Shown here one piece after another: positions 33,381-46,246 of a stretch of 64,000 nt of DNA (position 1 is the first letter of the stretch; each line of letters opens with the position of its first letter). The DNA lies in assembly GCA_026120035.1 (NCBI GenBank), contig JALRME010000002.1, positions 1,116,001 to 1,180,000 of the forward strand. The letters run 5' to 3'. Origin of the DNA: Coleophoma eucalyptorum. Its lineage: Eukaryota > Ascomycota > Leotiomycetes > Helotiales > Dermateaceae. Below the pieces are notes generated by a model. That model was not told where the DNA came from, did no database searches, and was given only the letters and a program-made list of their open reading frames with translations. The position numbers and the translations under genes were made by a program.

Positions 33381-35002
33381 ATGTCCACGCCACGAGAATA
33401 CTTTGAGCATCGCGCCGAACAATTAAAAGCTTATCGCGATGCCGAAGGCACTTTGATTGCAGATATGCTGGGCTACTATTCGGAGCTGGAAAAGAAATTG
33501 CTGGAAGAAAATGCCCTATTGAGGACCCAGAACGAAAATCTGCAGCTCGACCTACAAGATTCTCATAGCACAAGGAGAGAACTCCAGAAGCAATCTAACT
33601 TGGCAGCACAAGTCGTACAATCTGCTAAAGTTGAAATCAATCTGCTTCAAGTAAGTTTCTATCACATACACCCTCTCTTCGATCGCTCTGCGAGTTGGCC
33701 TCGATGGTATGCAGCACTTTACTGACCGCATCAAGAATCGAAATCCTTATGTTATAGCTCTTATCGATGGCGATGGTGTAATTGTAAGCCTTCTGATGCC
33801 TGCATCAATTTTATACATTGCAACTGATTGCATTACAGTTTAACAACTCATTCGTCAGTCAAGGCATGGAAGGCGGGAAGAAAGCTGCCACCGCGCTGCG
33901 AAATCTAGTCCTCGAACAATGCCACGATACCGACCTTACTGAAGAGATCGAAGTTATCGCAAAAGTCTGTACGAATATCACTGGTCTTATAAACGCTTTC
34001 ACTCGAGACGGTGGCCATGAGAGCGCAGTCGTATTTAAGGACTTTACATTAGGATTTACACAGGGCAAGGCATCATTTGACTTCGTGGATGTCGGACCTG
34101 GAAAGGAAAGAGCCGATTCAAAGATTAAAGGTAGCTTCCCAGAGTCCCTTTCGAGGCATGGTGCACCCTATATGATTGCAATGGCTAACAGAATTATTAG
34201 CACTTACACGCTGGAACCTCCGAAATCACAACTGTAAGCAGGTCCTCTTAGGCATCAGTCACGATGCAGGTTATGCACCATTCCTCGATGAAATAGGTGA
34301 AAAGCACAAAATTACAATCATCAAAGGCCCTCCAACTGTTCCCGAATTGGCAGCCACTGGTGTTCAAATACTAGACTTCAGCGAACTTTTCCGCTCTGAT
34401 AAGCTTATCAACCGTCTCTCTAATGGCTCGAGCAATACCGCTGTCACTGCATCAACCTGGGCGGGCATTACGTCTGCCACACCTCCTCCTGCTGTAATCA
34501 ATATCAAGTCCAGTGTTAAAACCAATAGTGCCAAAGCATCCCCCGTTTTGGTCTCCGCAACGCCAGCCTGGTCCCCTGGTCCTCGTGGATTGGATGAACC
34601 CCTCAAGCAAGATCTTAACGTACTTGATAAAGTAAAGAATCGTACGGGTAACGATAAGTTGTGCAATAACTACTTTCTCCGTGGCTACTGTCCCAAAGGT
34701 AAGGTTTCCTATTCTAAAATGTATCGTCATCCTAAAACCTCTAACCAAATTTTACAGGAGAGGGTTGCAATTTTGTACATGATCATGATATCACCCCGGC
34801 AGAGATGACCGCTATTGCCTACCTTACCCGCCTAAATCCTTGCACAAATCAGCAATATTGCGAGGATGACAAGTGTATTTATGGACATCACTGCCCAAGT
34901 GTTAGCAATGGCGAATGCAAAGCTTATGGGTGCCGCTTCACCAAAGATCAACACCCTCCAGGAACCTTTATCAGAAGACCAAAGGGAGGTGCTTGGGAGT
35001 AA
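33381..35002 (+). CDS. CCCH zinc-finger protein with N-terminal coiled coil
   Basis: Five exons, 33381-33650, 33736-33783, 33839-34130, 34192-34698 and 34758-35002, give 453 residues. Exon 2 is only 48 bases (NRNPYVIALIDGDGVI). Residues about 30-88 form a leucine-rich coiled coil (LEKKLLEENALLRTQNENLQ). The middle is a fungal domain often listed as DUF7923: LIDGDGVIFN, then VVFKDFTLGFTQGKASFDFVDVG, then KQVLLGISHDAGYAPFLDEI. The C-terminus has C361-x8-C370-x5-C376-x3-H380 and a second, looser Cys/His cluster (CEDDKCIYGHHC). CCCH proteins usually bind RNA; the PIN-like middle domain suggests a link to RNA metabolism, but that is inference. The exon joins at 34130/34192 and 34698/34758 each restore conserved sequence. 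Confidence 0.9.
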
Positions 35003-35529
35003 GTGCGTTGATCAGCCTCAAAAGCAAAATGTGTTGAAAGTTGTGTTACATTGTGATATTCTAAAGAGTGCCTTTATTGTTTAATTTCTTTACTGTTACA
35101 GAATGGCAATCTGAGGAGGAGGTAAAGGCATCAGTTACTTACTTAGTCACGCTGCCCCATTATAATCTTAAAACTTGGTATCCGAGCTCTTAGCTTATCC
35201 AACGGTATCCATTGCTAGGAGTGACCTTTGGTTCCAGATGAGCGTTCAAGTAGGTTGCCTAAAGTTCCGAAACTCGAGACCTCTTAGAGATCTTGTCCCA
35301 GTTTCCCTCCCAATTCTCAAGGTGCATCTTGTTATGTGCAATAGAATTTGTAATCTTCCAGCACTTCTGTCACTTCAACATTACAAATCATCCTTATTCT
35401 ACTGACACACCTGTATATGATTAGGATGAGTAATTTAGTTCTGCTTGCCTTATGTTCCGAATTGTTCATCTTTCAGCCATGCATCTTAATAGCCCCTTCC
35501 AGTCAAGACTCTACGAGGGAAGGCACGTA
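35003..35529. other. Convergent intergenic region between CCCH gene and monooxygenase
   Basis: Contains both 3' UTRs. No other feature was recognised. Confidence 0.55.
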
Positions 35530-37354
35530 TCAAGCCACCTTCTTCGTTTTTGCCATCCACTCCTGTACAATACCTTTATAATCCGGCGTATGATAGCACT
35601 CCAAGATCTCCCTCCAGCCGCCCTTCCGCGTGGGGTTAAGTCCCAGATCCCGCATCAGCTGATCCACATACGGCAGCAGCTCGAAAACCATATCGATATG
35701 CTTCGAGCCGAGCCCGTTCGGTGATCTGTATCGATAAAAGCGACTCTCCAGCAACGCATCCCATTCCGCATCCTCCTCACTCTGCAGTACCGCTGCAAGC
35801 TTCCCGTCCAAGAACGCCGTGATCCACAGCGCTGAGATCTCAGCGACTAGGAAGCCGCGCAGCGACAAATTCATGCCGTTATATGCCAGACTGTGTGATT
35901 TGATAAAGGCAGGCGGAGTGATGCCCCGGTATAGTTTCCAGGACGGCTGCTCGCGCTCTCGCTCGCCTATCTCGCCGCCAGCTAGTGGCTGATCACGCAG
36001 CTCGGGGTACTTCTGCAAGATTTCTTTGTCTGCCGCTTTCACAATGTTGGAATCTGGTGGCAGCATTGAAGGCCCGCACTTATCTGTCAGGGATTCTGGT
36101 AGGATTTTCAAAGTCGGGGTGCTGTCCCAGCCAGTTGCGCATACGATGATATTGGTTTTGATCTCGGTCCCATTCGCAAGCCGCATGCCGTTTTCAGAGA
36201 GCGTATCGATGTCCTCGACATGTACATTTACCAACCCCTGACGGATCAACTCGAAGAAGTCCTTGGGATAGTTGAAAATGCCCAACGTTGTGCCAGCCCA
36301 GATGACACGTGCGCGCGGCATCAGCTTCTTCGTTTCAGGGTGAGCTTTGAATTTACCTGCTGCTATCATGTCGCTGTGGATGATTCCAAAGAAGGCTCGA
36401 ACGATTGCTCGTCCAATGGGGTTGTCGTGTAGTAGTTTGCGGACCAACCAGTAGCCGTCGCTGGCGTAAGAGGGACTGAAGAATGTCATGGCGCGTGTTG
36501 TTGCTAGTTTTTCCAATTGGAGCTGTGCTGGGGAAACAAAGGCTGCTGATAGCCATCCCGGGCCTTTCCCGGATGCTTTCCATGCTGTCAGTTCCTTGTA
36601 CTATAGAGGGCTATGATTATTGCTTACCTCGAATAACCCAATCTACATGCCTTCCGTTGACCGCATTCAGGTATACAGCATCACAAGCTGACTTTGACCC
36701 CCCGACTACAATCACATTCTCTGCTTCACTCATTTCCGTTTTCCTATTCGAAAGCTCCTTTGAGTGAAAAATATGACCGCCAAACTTCTCCTCGCCCTCC
36801 AATCTTGGTATGTGAGGTTTGGACGTCGTCCCAAACGCCAGGACCAATTTCCTCGCCAAGAGCTTCTCCTCATTTTGCTTATCTCTCTTGTCAGCATCAA
36901 GAAGGTCATAAGTAACAACCCAGCTACTATCCTCCCTCATCTCGGCCGTCTTCACACTGGCTCTGAAGCGGATCTTGTCAAAGAACCCGAAGTGCTTAGT
37001 ATACGCCGTCAAGTACTCATGCATGACAGCCCCTGGCACGTGCGAGCCAACAGGCACACCAAAGGTCTCGAAGTCCATGGGGAAGTCGCTGAATTCTAGC
37101 ATGCCGACCAGGTTATTGGTTCGGAGCTCGTCGTAGAGGCGTTCATGAGACCAGGTGCCTCCGACTGATTGGCCCTCATCTAGCATCAGCAATCGAGCTT
37201 CGGGATGCACTTCTAGGTATGTCTTTGCGACAGGGACGCCAAAAACTCCTGTGTTTTGTTAGAAATCAATGATGATTAATCGCTCGAGGGCGGGCGAGGA
37301 GACATGTTTGAGGGACGAACCAGCTCCTACAATAACAATATCAAACTCCTCCAT
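35530..37354 (-). CDS. Flavin-containing monooxygenase
   Basis: Three exons on the minus strand, 37354-37321, 37248-36628 and 36584-35530, give 569 residues. The 34-base first exon, MEEFDIVIVGAG, is needed to complete the FAD site: spliced, it reads IVIVGAGVFG, with G10-x-G12-x2-G15. Then come GGTWSHERLYDELRTN, the FMO signature FGGHIFHS, the NADPH motif VVGGSKSA and ICATGWDSTP. These mark a class B flavoprotein monooxygenase that uses NADPH and O2 to oxygenate N, S or carbonyl carbon. The substrate is unknown. There is no clear transmembrane anchor. Neighbours do not form an obvious metabolic cluster. Confidence 0.9.
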
Positions 37355-38289
37355 CTTGCTAATGTACCGGCCTAGAGCTGACGTTGAAGCAGACCAGAAC
37401 TCGCGATGGAGGAAGGAATCCCGAGATGATAAGGTGAAAGAATACTTTTTCTATATGAAAGCTATTTGCGGAGCTATTTCATTATTTTCTCATTGAATAC
37501 AGAAAACAAAAGACAGGTGTGCAAAGTAAGCACTAAAGCAGCCAACCTTGAAGTGTTTTGGTATTGCCTAGCTAGGTAGCTTCATGCAATATTATTGATT
37601 ACCCCTCATGGGCATCCAGTTCAACTATGCCATACTCCTACCTTCCCCCTTAGTGCGACCCTGCACCTTTCCCTTTCTCCCTAGAATCCGAATGGCAGCG
37701 GTAACGGACAAGTCTCCTTTGTTCAGTGACCCGGAAAGGGGAGCGGGGATGAACTTAGTCCATCCAGTAAAGCTATAGATGGTCCAATATAGTAGTCTTA
37801 CACCTACGAGATTCTTTTCTCCGGCCATGCTTCTTCTGCATTCCCATACCCTGTCTTTCTCTTTGCTTCTCATCCCATCAGATTTACGGTTGGAGAAATG
37901 CGATGCGTCAATGACAACAAGCCTTTGATGAGACAACCGCTACGAGCACCAGGGCCCAGGGGATAGCTTGCCGAGAGTTTTTATATTAAAGAACAATGAT
38001 CAACCCACCTGGACGCGCTGAGCGGGCACCAATCTGTTTTGTTGTTTCTTCTTTCTTTTTCTGGTCATCAATCACCTGTGTCTTGTGCAGAAGGAAAACA
38101 AACAAAAGAGAGAATGAAACGAGAGATTTAACCCTTCCTCCCCCCGGAAGGAAAAAAAAGGCTACAGGTGCGCTCGCATTCAACAGGTAGGCGAATTACC
38201 CCAGGTACCTAAGCTGGCTACCCAATCCCAACCTCCTCGAAAAGCCTATTTGCCCCTCGTCGTCTATCGAGAAATCCCCCGGTTTGGGA

Positions 38290-38301
38290 GGGGGGGGGGG
38301 G
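38290..38301 (+). repeat. Poly-G run of 12
   Basis: Twelve consecutive G residues, close to a ccccccgg-type stretch upstream. Length may be unreliable in assembly. Confidence 0.8.
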
Positions 38302-38360
38302 ACAGGCGCGAATTGGGGGAATCAGTGCTTCACTTACTTGCTTTTCCGCACTAACTGTTT

Positions 38361-38370
38361 CTCACGTGAG
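38361..38370. promoter_or_regulatory. CTCACGTGAG palindrome
   Basis: A ten-base perfect palindrome with a CACGTG core, about 1 kb upstream of the monooxygenase start. It extends the TCACGTGA octamer seen at 27893 and 30416. Confidence 0.3.
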
Positions 38371-38637
38371 ATTTTCCGAGGATGAAAAGTAGAAGTTTTG
38401 AAAAGGTGTGGTACAGAGTGTTTAGTGCTGACTTTTTAGTCGTGATTGGGAAGTGAATATAGACTGGATTTATGGCCTAAGTCAATCGAACATTGCTGAT
38501 CAGGACTTCTCATCCGTCGTATAATATACTAGAAAATATAACGAATGCTTGTTCTTTGTTGCCAACACCAAGAAATCTGATTATGGGGAAAGCCCTTGAT
38601 CTTCCGTGAGTACTGATTGCTTCCATATTATTATTCT

Positions 38638-40642
38638 CTACCTTGCTCGCTTGCCAGGGAAAACAAGTTCAAGCCTTCCAGTCCATCTACTTTCTGGTGA
38701 TGCACGATATTTCTTCAAGCCAGCGACAATATCTTCTGCATCATTCCCTACTCTTTTGGTGGCCTCCAGTTCATTTCCCTTATTTTTACAATTTTTAGTG
38801 ACTATGCAATCCTGCTCTTTGCTTTTATAATTCTCCTTCTCAGTTCTATCCGTGCCATCAACTTCCAATGGACTAGATTCCAATGGACTAGAAGACCGTG
38901 TTAATCCCTCCCCAAAGAAAGAGAAGTCTTTACTTGACTCCTCGAGAAAAGTGTCAGCGACCGCTTCGCCAGACGCAGACATAGAGTTTCCTCTGCTTCC
39001 AACCTTTGGTAAAAATTCAAGACGGAGCACGCGCAACCCAGTCAGTATTTTAGGTCTTCTTTTGTGGCTTATGCCGTTACTAGCGAACTGTAATAGTAAA
39101 GATTTGATGGATTGTTCTTGTTCTGCACATGCTTGCAGGAAAACCGTTAGTTTTTTTAAAATATGCGGGTCCTCGAGTGGAATGGATGTTAGAGTAAGAG
39201 TATGAATGTGTGGGTTGATATTTGGATCCGAGAAAGCGACAAACGAGTCATTGAGGAGTTGCTGGGTTCTTTCCTCAGTCTTTGGTGGATTTCTAAGCTT
39301 ACAATTGCTTGTGTTGATGACGAGCGTGACCATTGAGTGGTGTATACGTAGTTGCTCGAGACGCGGCGCCATGTGTCCTTCAAGAACTTGCTCTTTGAGT
39401 AAGCAGCCGTCAGTTGCGTGGAGGAAACATTCGTTCGTGATATCCCTCCGTATATAATCTGGAATTAAGACAGTTCCAATATCCAGTAGCTGTATACGGC
39501 CTCCAACATTACCAGCAAGAAGGTCGGAGGCTATCCGTGAAGTAAATTTGTTGCCAGAAACATATAGCTGTGTGAGACCCGTAGCTTGAAGGACAGGATC
39601 ATCTTGGCTGAGCGGCTCTCTCGAACCTAGGTTTCCATAGCGCTCGAGATAGTTGATGATGCTATCTGCATCTGCAGGGCGTAGTGGAAAATAATCATTG
39701 GCAAGTTCTGCCTCTGTAGAAGAGTCGCCCCCATAATAAGCTGGTGCTTCGGCTAGATATTTTAAGTCTGGCGACTCATCCATCAACGGAAGTGTAAGTC
39801 GAGGCAAGGCTAGGAGATTGAAGAATCGGATTATCCGATCAGTCAACAGGTTATCTCTAATATCTAGACACCATATTCTAGGCCCAAAACTCCCTAGAAT
39901 CTGCTCTATATGCTTGTCTTGAAGCCTCATGGCCCTCATTTTGAGGATCCTAAGATTCGAGAAATTCGAAACGTTGAAGGTATCTGGAATCTTCTCGCCA
40001 ATTGGCAAGCCCGACAAATCCAGGTATATTAATTGCCCTAGGTTTTTCGTGGCCAGGGCTCTGTGAACAGAGAAATCTGTGCAATTTACTGTACTCAGAA
40101 CAAGCGGAGAAGGCCGCCCTTCAGAGCCTCCTAATATCGGATCAACACCATCTTTGCATTCAGTCCAAGTCGAAAGCTTGTCTAACAGCACAATTTTGCA
40201 ATTGGGAAAGAGTGCTAGCCGATCCCACACGTTCATTCCAGTCAGTAATTCATGGCAAGTCCATGGCTCATGGTGGAAGTCGCACTGCTGTCGTAAGCGC
40301 TCTAGGGAACGGAAGTCCAGAATTTCCACAAGTGTTCTTTGCCGTGGACATGATTGATCAGCTCCCTTGCGAGTCGATAAGAAGGACGAAACGTGTCCTA
40401 CATAATATGTCAGATATATTAAGTCCGGAAACCTATATTCACTCACGGCATGGAAGTCTGATATGCTGCACTATCAGTGGGACAGGATTACACCAAAGGG
40501 CTCGGGTAAATATGGGACTGAGCTCGTGGCTGATCAAACAACAAGCTGCCAGACTAGAGATATCCATGTACGCTGCAACCAGTTCCCAGGCTGCAGGTCT
40601 TCGAAGGACATGGATGGCTGTCTCGTATGAAGGGGGTGACAT
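38638..40642 (-). CDS. F-box-like leucine-rich repeat protein
   Basis: Two exons on the minus strand, 40642-40447 and 40397-38638, give 651 residues. Exon 1 supplies the N-terminus (MSPPSYETAIHVLRRPAAWELVAAYMDISSLAACCLISHEL, in part), which looks like a divergent F-box: a helical hydrophobic start followed by CCLISHELSPIFTRALW. The join reads LPCRHVSSFLSTRK. LRR-type repeats follow from about residue 170 (LGQLIYLDLSGLPIG, then LRILKMRAMRLQDKHIEQIL, then IWCLDIRDNLLTDRIIRFF). The C-terminus is charged and less ordered. F-box/LRR proteins select substrates for SCF ubiquitin ligases. No ligand can be named. The F-box call rests on pattern and position only. Confidence 0.82.
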
Positions 40643-41823
40643 CGCGTATGGAAAAAAGTGGTTGTGTTCAAAGCCTTTCTAACACCAACGAAACACAGAT
40701 ACGATTTCATGCTTTTGTTGCAAAACCATCCAGTTTGGAATGTATGGTGTACTGATTAAACTCATTAAGGCCCTACGATCTCCAAAGCTGGCGTTGGAAC
40801 CATTAAAATGTGGAAGCGACGTCCTTGCTCTACGCAGCAGCAACTCACCATAGGAGTCTGAGAACAGATTGCGGCTTCCAGCTAGATAGCAAAGGTAAAA
40901 GTGCAAAGCATCCTTTTAATATGAAGCAGGAGTCTCTCGTCCCGTTGTTGAATATTTAGGCCAGAAGCTGATATCGAAATAAGCATTCAGCCTGACATCT
41001 GGGTCGCGAGGAAATGCAGGTTGCTTCAAGTGTGGCTGTGAAGAGTCGAAGGAGGTGAGTTTTGGCTACACTGCACCAGCATGATGCCGGACTTGGCTAT
41101 CTCGAAATCACGACGATGAAGAGGAACAATTTCCAGATAATTATTCAGGAGGGGTGAAGGCAGGAGAAGACTGTGTTGGAGGTTGAGGTTGCAGTCGATC
41201 GGACTTTATCGGCGTCATGTGCTGCTTTCTTCGGTAGCACAGCCCGGTCGCCTCGCCTGCCATGGACCTGACCAATAGAGCCGGAGCACACGCCACCGAA
41301 AGATTATGGCCAAGCTGCAGCGGCTTGGTGTCTTCGCTGCTTGCTCTCTCACGCTGCCTCGCCTCTTGCACAAGAAACGGGAGATGGGAGGCAGACAGGC
41401 TTGAGGAAAAATCATCTAATCTAGCTTTCATTTCATTTTCATCTCTATCGTATCTTATTTGGTCTACTGCAGCCTCATAGTCTTGGTGGTATATCATCCA
41501 CAACCTCACTCTCCAAAAAAGTAGCAGCAGTTGACCAAGGTACATAGGCAAAGTAATAAACAGTTGAACCAACGCCGAACCAATGATTTTCCGGTTTGAA
41601 CAAGCTGAAGAGGTCCAAACAACCAACTTCTAAAGGGGGTCGAAAGGAAAGAAGGTGATATCGAGGAACGGAAAAGGACTCTATGCCCGACCAAACCTAA
41701 CAGACCCCGGAACTCCTAAACGCAATGCAATGTAGTGGTTAGGGATACGAAGGTGTAACGTGATATATGGCTTCTACAAATTTTGTACATATATTTTCGG
41801 TGTTGTCTTCGTCTTCGATTTGA
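40643..41823. other. Intergenic region between LRR gene and histidine kinase
   Basis: About 1.18 kb: the LRR gene's promoter and the kinase gene's 3' UTR. A minus-strand open frame at 41626-41141 starts with TTG; from its first ATG it would give about 134 residues of mixed hydrophobic and basic sequence without a family match. It is not called. Confidence 0.45.
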
Positions 41824-44800
41824 TTATGCAGAGGTTGGATCACCTCGCAACTCGCGGTCTCGATTTGCTTCCCAATTGTCGAGAAGTCTGCCTACCTCCT
41901 TGAAAGCAACCGGCTTCGTTAGGAATAGATCAATTCCACAGCTGAAAGCTTCACTTTGATCCCTTGAACTAGCCAGCCCAGTAAGAGCAATGACTAGCGC
42001 AGGGGCCGGAAGCTTAATATCGACTTGGGTTTGTTTGTCTGAGGCTACCCCGTCGATAGACTGTTGCACCCTTTTCTTCCGGCTGTCTTCAATAGCACGG
42101 ATTTGTCGGGTAGCCCCAAAGCCATCAAGTATGGGCATGCTGACTTTCCGTTAGTTTTTGAAAATCTGGGGCTCAGTCATGCATACCTAATATCCATGAA
42201 AATGATGTCGTATCCGGAATCCGCAAAGTCTTCTCTATCCTGCACCTTCTTGACGGCCTCGAATCCGTTCTCTGCTTCATCCACAATACTGTACTTCCGT
42301 TTTCGCATATATGTTCGGAGAAGTGTTAAGTTGATTTTGTTATCATCGACAAGTAATAGTCGTGGTCCCGGAACCACTACCTTGGGGATGGAAGTAGCAC
42401 TTGAAGAAGGTATTGCCTTTGTGCTATTTTCCATTGACGACAAGATGACCGAGGCAACTTTGGGGTTAGTAGGGCCGGGCAATGCACGAAGACTCTCGTT
42501 GTCACCGGGCATACTGTGCATCTTGGGTAAGGGTGGTTTCATCTCAACCGGGAATGGGAATTCTACACGCTTTTCCTCAATAGCTGACGGAGTTGGAGAC
42601 TCAATAGCTTTACGCGCATTATCGCTGTCGGCTGCCATGCGGCTATTATCGAGTACTTCAGGAGATATGGAAAGCCCTTCAAAGACGTTTATCAAATCAG
42701 CGCTCCCAGGACTGAGAGAAGTAGATGGATCTGCTGTGAACCCAGGTGTGACAGGAGCCCCTTCAAGCACTTGTAGTAGCGCTCTAGCAAGCTTCAAGGG
42801 GCCGATGGGTTTGGCTACAAAGCCACAATTCGTCTTTGCTTTTGATTGTGAGAATTCGCGGTCGAATCGTGAAGTGTGTGAGCATAGCACCAAGATGGGA
42901 ATAGCCTTGGCATTCAATGTTGGCGGCTTGGAAAGCTGAGATATAACATTAGAAGTGACCTCGTTTGCGATGATGAAGTTAACTCTCTTCCCATATGGTA
43001 CAACCTGCAAACCATACCAATTGGCAAGGAAGTTAATGATAGATGTTTTTAGGAGCTGGGCCATTTCTTGAGTAATAGGGTTTTCTGTATCTGAATCAAA
43101 GCCGTACAAAGCAACCTTTTGGCCTATGATCCGACTTCGAAGGAGCGACACAGATTCGTCCGTATCGCGAGACATGGAGTTATTAGATTTGGGAGTTGTA
43201 CTACTCCCACTGGAATCTGTTGTCTTTGGCATCTCGCGCAGTAATGGAAGAGTTACTCGAACCTCTTTGGCAACAGTTAGGTACAAATCAGAGCAAAACC
43301 ACTCATGAAAAGGACTTACGGGTGCCACGACCTAGTTCGCTGTCTATCTCAATATCACCTTCCAATAAAGCCACAATGCTACGGACTATCGAGAGACCAA
43401 GTCCTGTGCCACTTGAAAGCGAATTCTCTTGGGCAAATGGTGTAAACAGCTTGGAGCGCAAGAATTCCGCAGAAATACCTTTCCCTGTGTCCGCCACTGT
43501 CAAGGTTACCATAGACCTTGCAATGGACTCGCTTCCATGTGTGATGAGCTCATCCATCTCTGTTGCATCAAGTTTGATATGGACATAACCGTGGGCAGTG
43601 TATTTCAAGGCGTTTCCCAGTAGATTCATTATCACTCTTCGAAATGCTCCAGGCTGTGTTGTGAAGTGGTAATTCTGAATGTCGACATCGAGGATTACAG
43701 CGACTTCTGGGTGCTGAACTTTCTCGATGGCTAGTTCATGGCGATTTAGCAAGCTGCCTTTTGGTGGATCAGACATCTTCCCTCGAGAATCAGGGACCAT
43801 ATCAAAGCTTTTCGCCGTAACGTTTTGAAAAACATGACCTGCAAAAACACCTTCCACGACCTCTTCACAAACAACTGACACGTCAACTTCTGTAAACAGA
43901 TTTATCATTGGCAGATCAGCTTGTCGAATTTGCAAGGCACTGGAAGCGCGTGGCGCCGATCTAGCTGCTCCACGTCTGTTCCTGCGCCAATTCCTTTCAA
44001 AGTGGTTGATCTTCGAAAAATCAAGAATGTGATTCTACAATATGTAAGCAAAAACAGGAATTACTTCTGCCTACTTGAATGCAGGGCTCCGAGGGGTACT
44101 TACTATGGTATCAAGGAGTGTTCTGCCACAGCTATCAATAGTCTCCACTAAGCCCTTCGAAAAGCTCTCTGTAACTTCTTCCCCAAGAAACTCGGCACTC
44201 GCAAGAATACCGTGCAGTGGAGAACGAAGTTCATGGGAGATACTACCAATAAAGTCACCTTTCTTTTGATCAGCGATTTCTGTATCAATTCTTGAGCACT
44301 CGGCCATGACGGAATTCCCGAAAGCGCTAAGAAATGCTAGCTCGCTCTGTTTTGACAAGATGCGAGTGGGCTCTGTTGACCATACGCAGCATCCACTAAG
44401 CCATCGAGATCGAGAGGCGTCCCATAAAGGCACAAACAATAGTTGTCGAACGCCGGGGAAATGGCGAAGTAAAAATTGGGCATCAAGCTGGTTCCTCGCG
44501 CGGCGCCTCTTTCTTTGTGAGGCGTCCCTGGCGCGTTGAAGAACATCCAACTTTTGATAAGATTTGAACATCTCCTCCTCAGACGAAGAGGATACAGCTC
44601 CATCTGTGTCAAATGTCCAAAGTTTGCCACGAGGAAAGCGTCTCAAAAGAGTGTGAAGAGCCTTTTCATCAAATGGCACAAATGAATGAGGACCTGGATA
44701 CTCATCCCCGTGAATTGAAGACGCCGCAGCTGTCGAGAAACCTAGTATTTCCACTGGCTTTGCCGAGGAGATCGAAGACCTCGAATACATGCCTTCTCGG

Positions 44801-46246
44801 GGAGATGGCGGTGATGTTGGTCTAACATCATTTGAATGTGCATCTTGCAATTCTCCTCTCTCGTCCAGATCAACTTGCTCACTTACCATTTCATCAGCGC
44901 TACTAGCACTTTCAAGTCGCGCTAAACCTGCCCGAGTCTTTTGTTGGAAGTCGCTGCTGAAACCTTTTTGAGCATCGTAGAACACAGCTCCTCCATCAAC
45001 CTCGAAAGCCTCTCGTATGAGATTGGCTGCTCTCGAAAATAGAATTTTCATTGAAGACTCCTCTGAAGCTTCGTCTGTAGGACTCTCAACTTTATCAGCA
45101 GTATCTTCAGGTGGTGAGGAGACGCTTTGACTTTGAAGAGAGTGTCGAACCTCAGTACCAGCCTCAGTACGGGAACATTCGCTCTCTATAGGTTCATTCG
45201 CGCTCTGGATTGCTTCTTCCGTCTTATACAAAGCACTCGAATACTCTTTCTCTTTGCGCTCAACACTGGTGGTTGAACCGACAGTCGCGCCACTTATTGA
45301 CCCAGACTTCGATTTTGACCTCATGAAGACAGTGTCTGTCTCGAATTGACCTGCAATCCTCGTCCCTTCGCCTTCCTCAGTATCAGCCTCTGCTTCAATC
45401 AGCTCGGCCTTCCCCTCGACAAACGATGCCAAGCCCCTGCTCATCTTCATACCGCGACGATGTTCCTCGACTTCCCTGGTCATTTCCATATGTTTCATGA
45501 TAGTCTGGGCCATGGTACCCATGAAATGAATTTCGTCCTTAGTGAGGCCATCTCGCACTCGATCATCAACTATGAATAAACTCCCAATTGGGATCCCCCG
45601 TTTTGTGATGAGTGGGACACCAGCATAGAATTTCAGGAATGGCGGCCCCGTTACAAAGGGCAGTTCATTAAATCGTTTATCTGCTCGGAGGTCATTAACG
45701 ATGAAAGAGGGATATTGATCGTCAGATGCAGTGGTCGCGAGAGTTCTTTCGCAGAGTCTTCCGGATTTGTCCACGTTGCTGCAGCCAACCCAGATTTCAT
45801 CACCCGGCGCATGTTTCGTGTTATCCAGCAAATCAACTGTCTTGGTGCTCTCTGCAATGAAGTACTGTGTCTCTGCATCAATGACACTTATCATTGCTCG
45901 CTGTGCCCCAGTCCTCCATGATACGAGCTGTGAAAAGGCCGTGAGAGCTGTATCGGGTGACGAGATCTTAGATGCAGAAACGTTCGACTGCACATTTAGC
46001 TCTGGGCGCTGGTGCCCTGCATCTGACAAGACTGATGGCGCAGGCGAGTTTGAAGTGCCGGTGTCAGTGGTCCCAGGCGTAGTAGGTTGGAAGTATCTCA
46101 ATCAAGGTCAGCCTCAAGGAACCCAGCAGTGCCTGCCTACCTGATATCAATACGGCCACAGGCACTTACTTGTACAGCTCTCGCGCTCTCGCACTGTCGG
46201 AAACTCCAGTTGCGTGCGAGGCAATTGTATGAGCAACCGGCGCCAT
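41824..46246 (-). CDS. Hybrid sensor histidine kinase with GAF domain and receiver
   Basis: Five exons on the minus strand, 46246-46170, 46096-44104, 44034-43320, 43264-42187 and 42139-41824, give 1,392 residues. Exon 1 adds MAPVAHTIASHATG and joins as RELYKYFQPTTPG. A GAF domain lies at about residues 75-230 (AQRAMISVIDAETQYFIAES to GSLFIVDD). A low-complexity region is next. The HisKA box has His647 in ISHELRSPLHG. The ATPase domain shows the N box (MNLLGNALKYT), G1 (VADTGKGIS) and G2 (GTGLGLSIVRS). The receiver begins LLLVDDNKIN (D1235-D1236); its phospho-acceptor Asp1286 is in IIFMDIS, rebuilt by splicing to ISMPILDGFG, with Lys in FLTKPVAF. All relay residues are present. The cue is unknown. 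A basic insert (WRRNRRGAARSAPRASS) lies between HisKA and the ATPase. Confidence 0.92.

Larger units (their letters stand above)
37355..38637. other. Promoter region of the monooxygenase gene
   Basis: About 1.28 kb upstream of the minus-strand monooxygenase and downstream of the LRR gene. It includes a 12-base G run at 38290-38301 and a CTCACGTGAG palindrome at 38361-38370. No gene was recognised. Confidence 0.5.

Noticed and set aside
41141..41626. Minus-strand frame of 161 codons downstream of the histidine kinase
   Set aside because: It starts with TTG. From the first ATG it is a mix of hydrophobic and basic sequence with no recognisable domain; probably 3' UTR.
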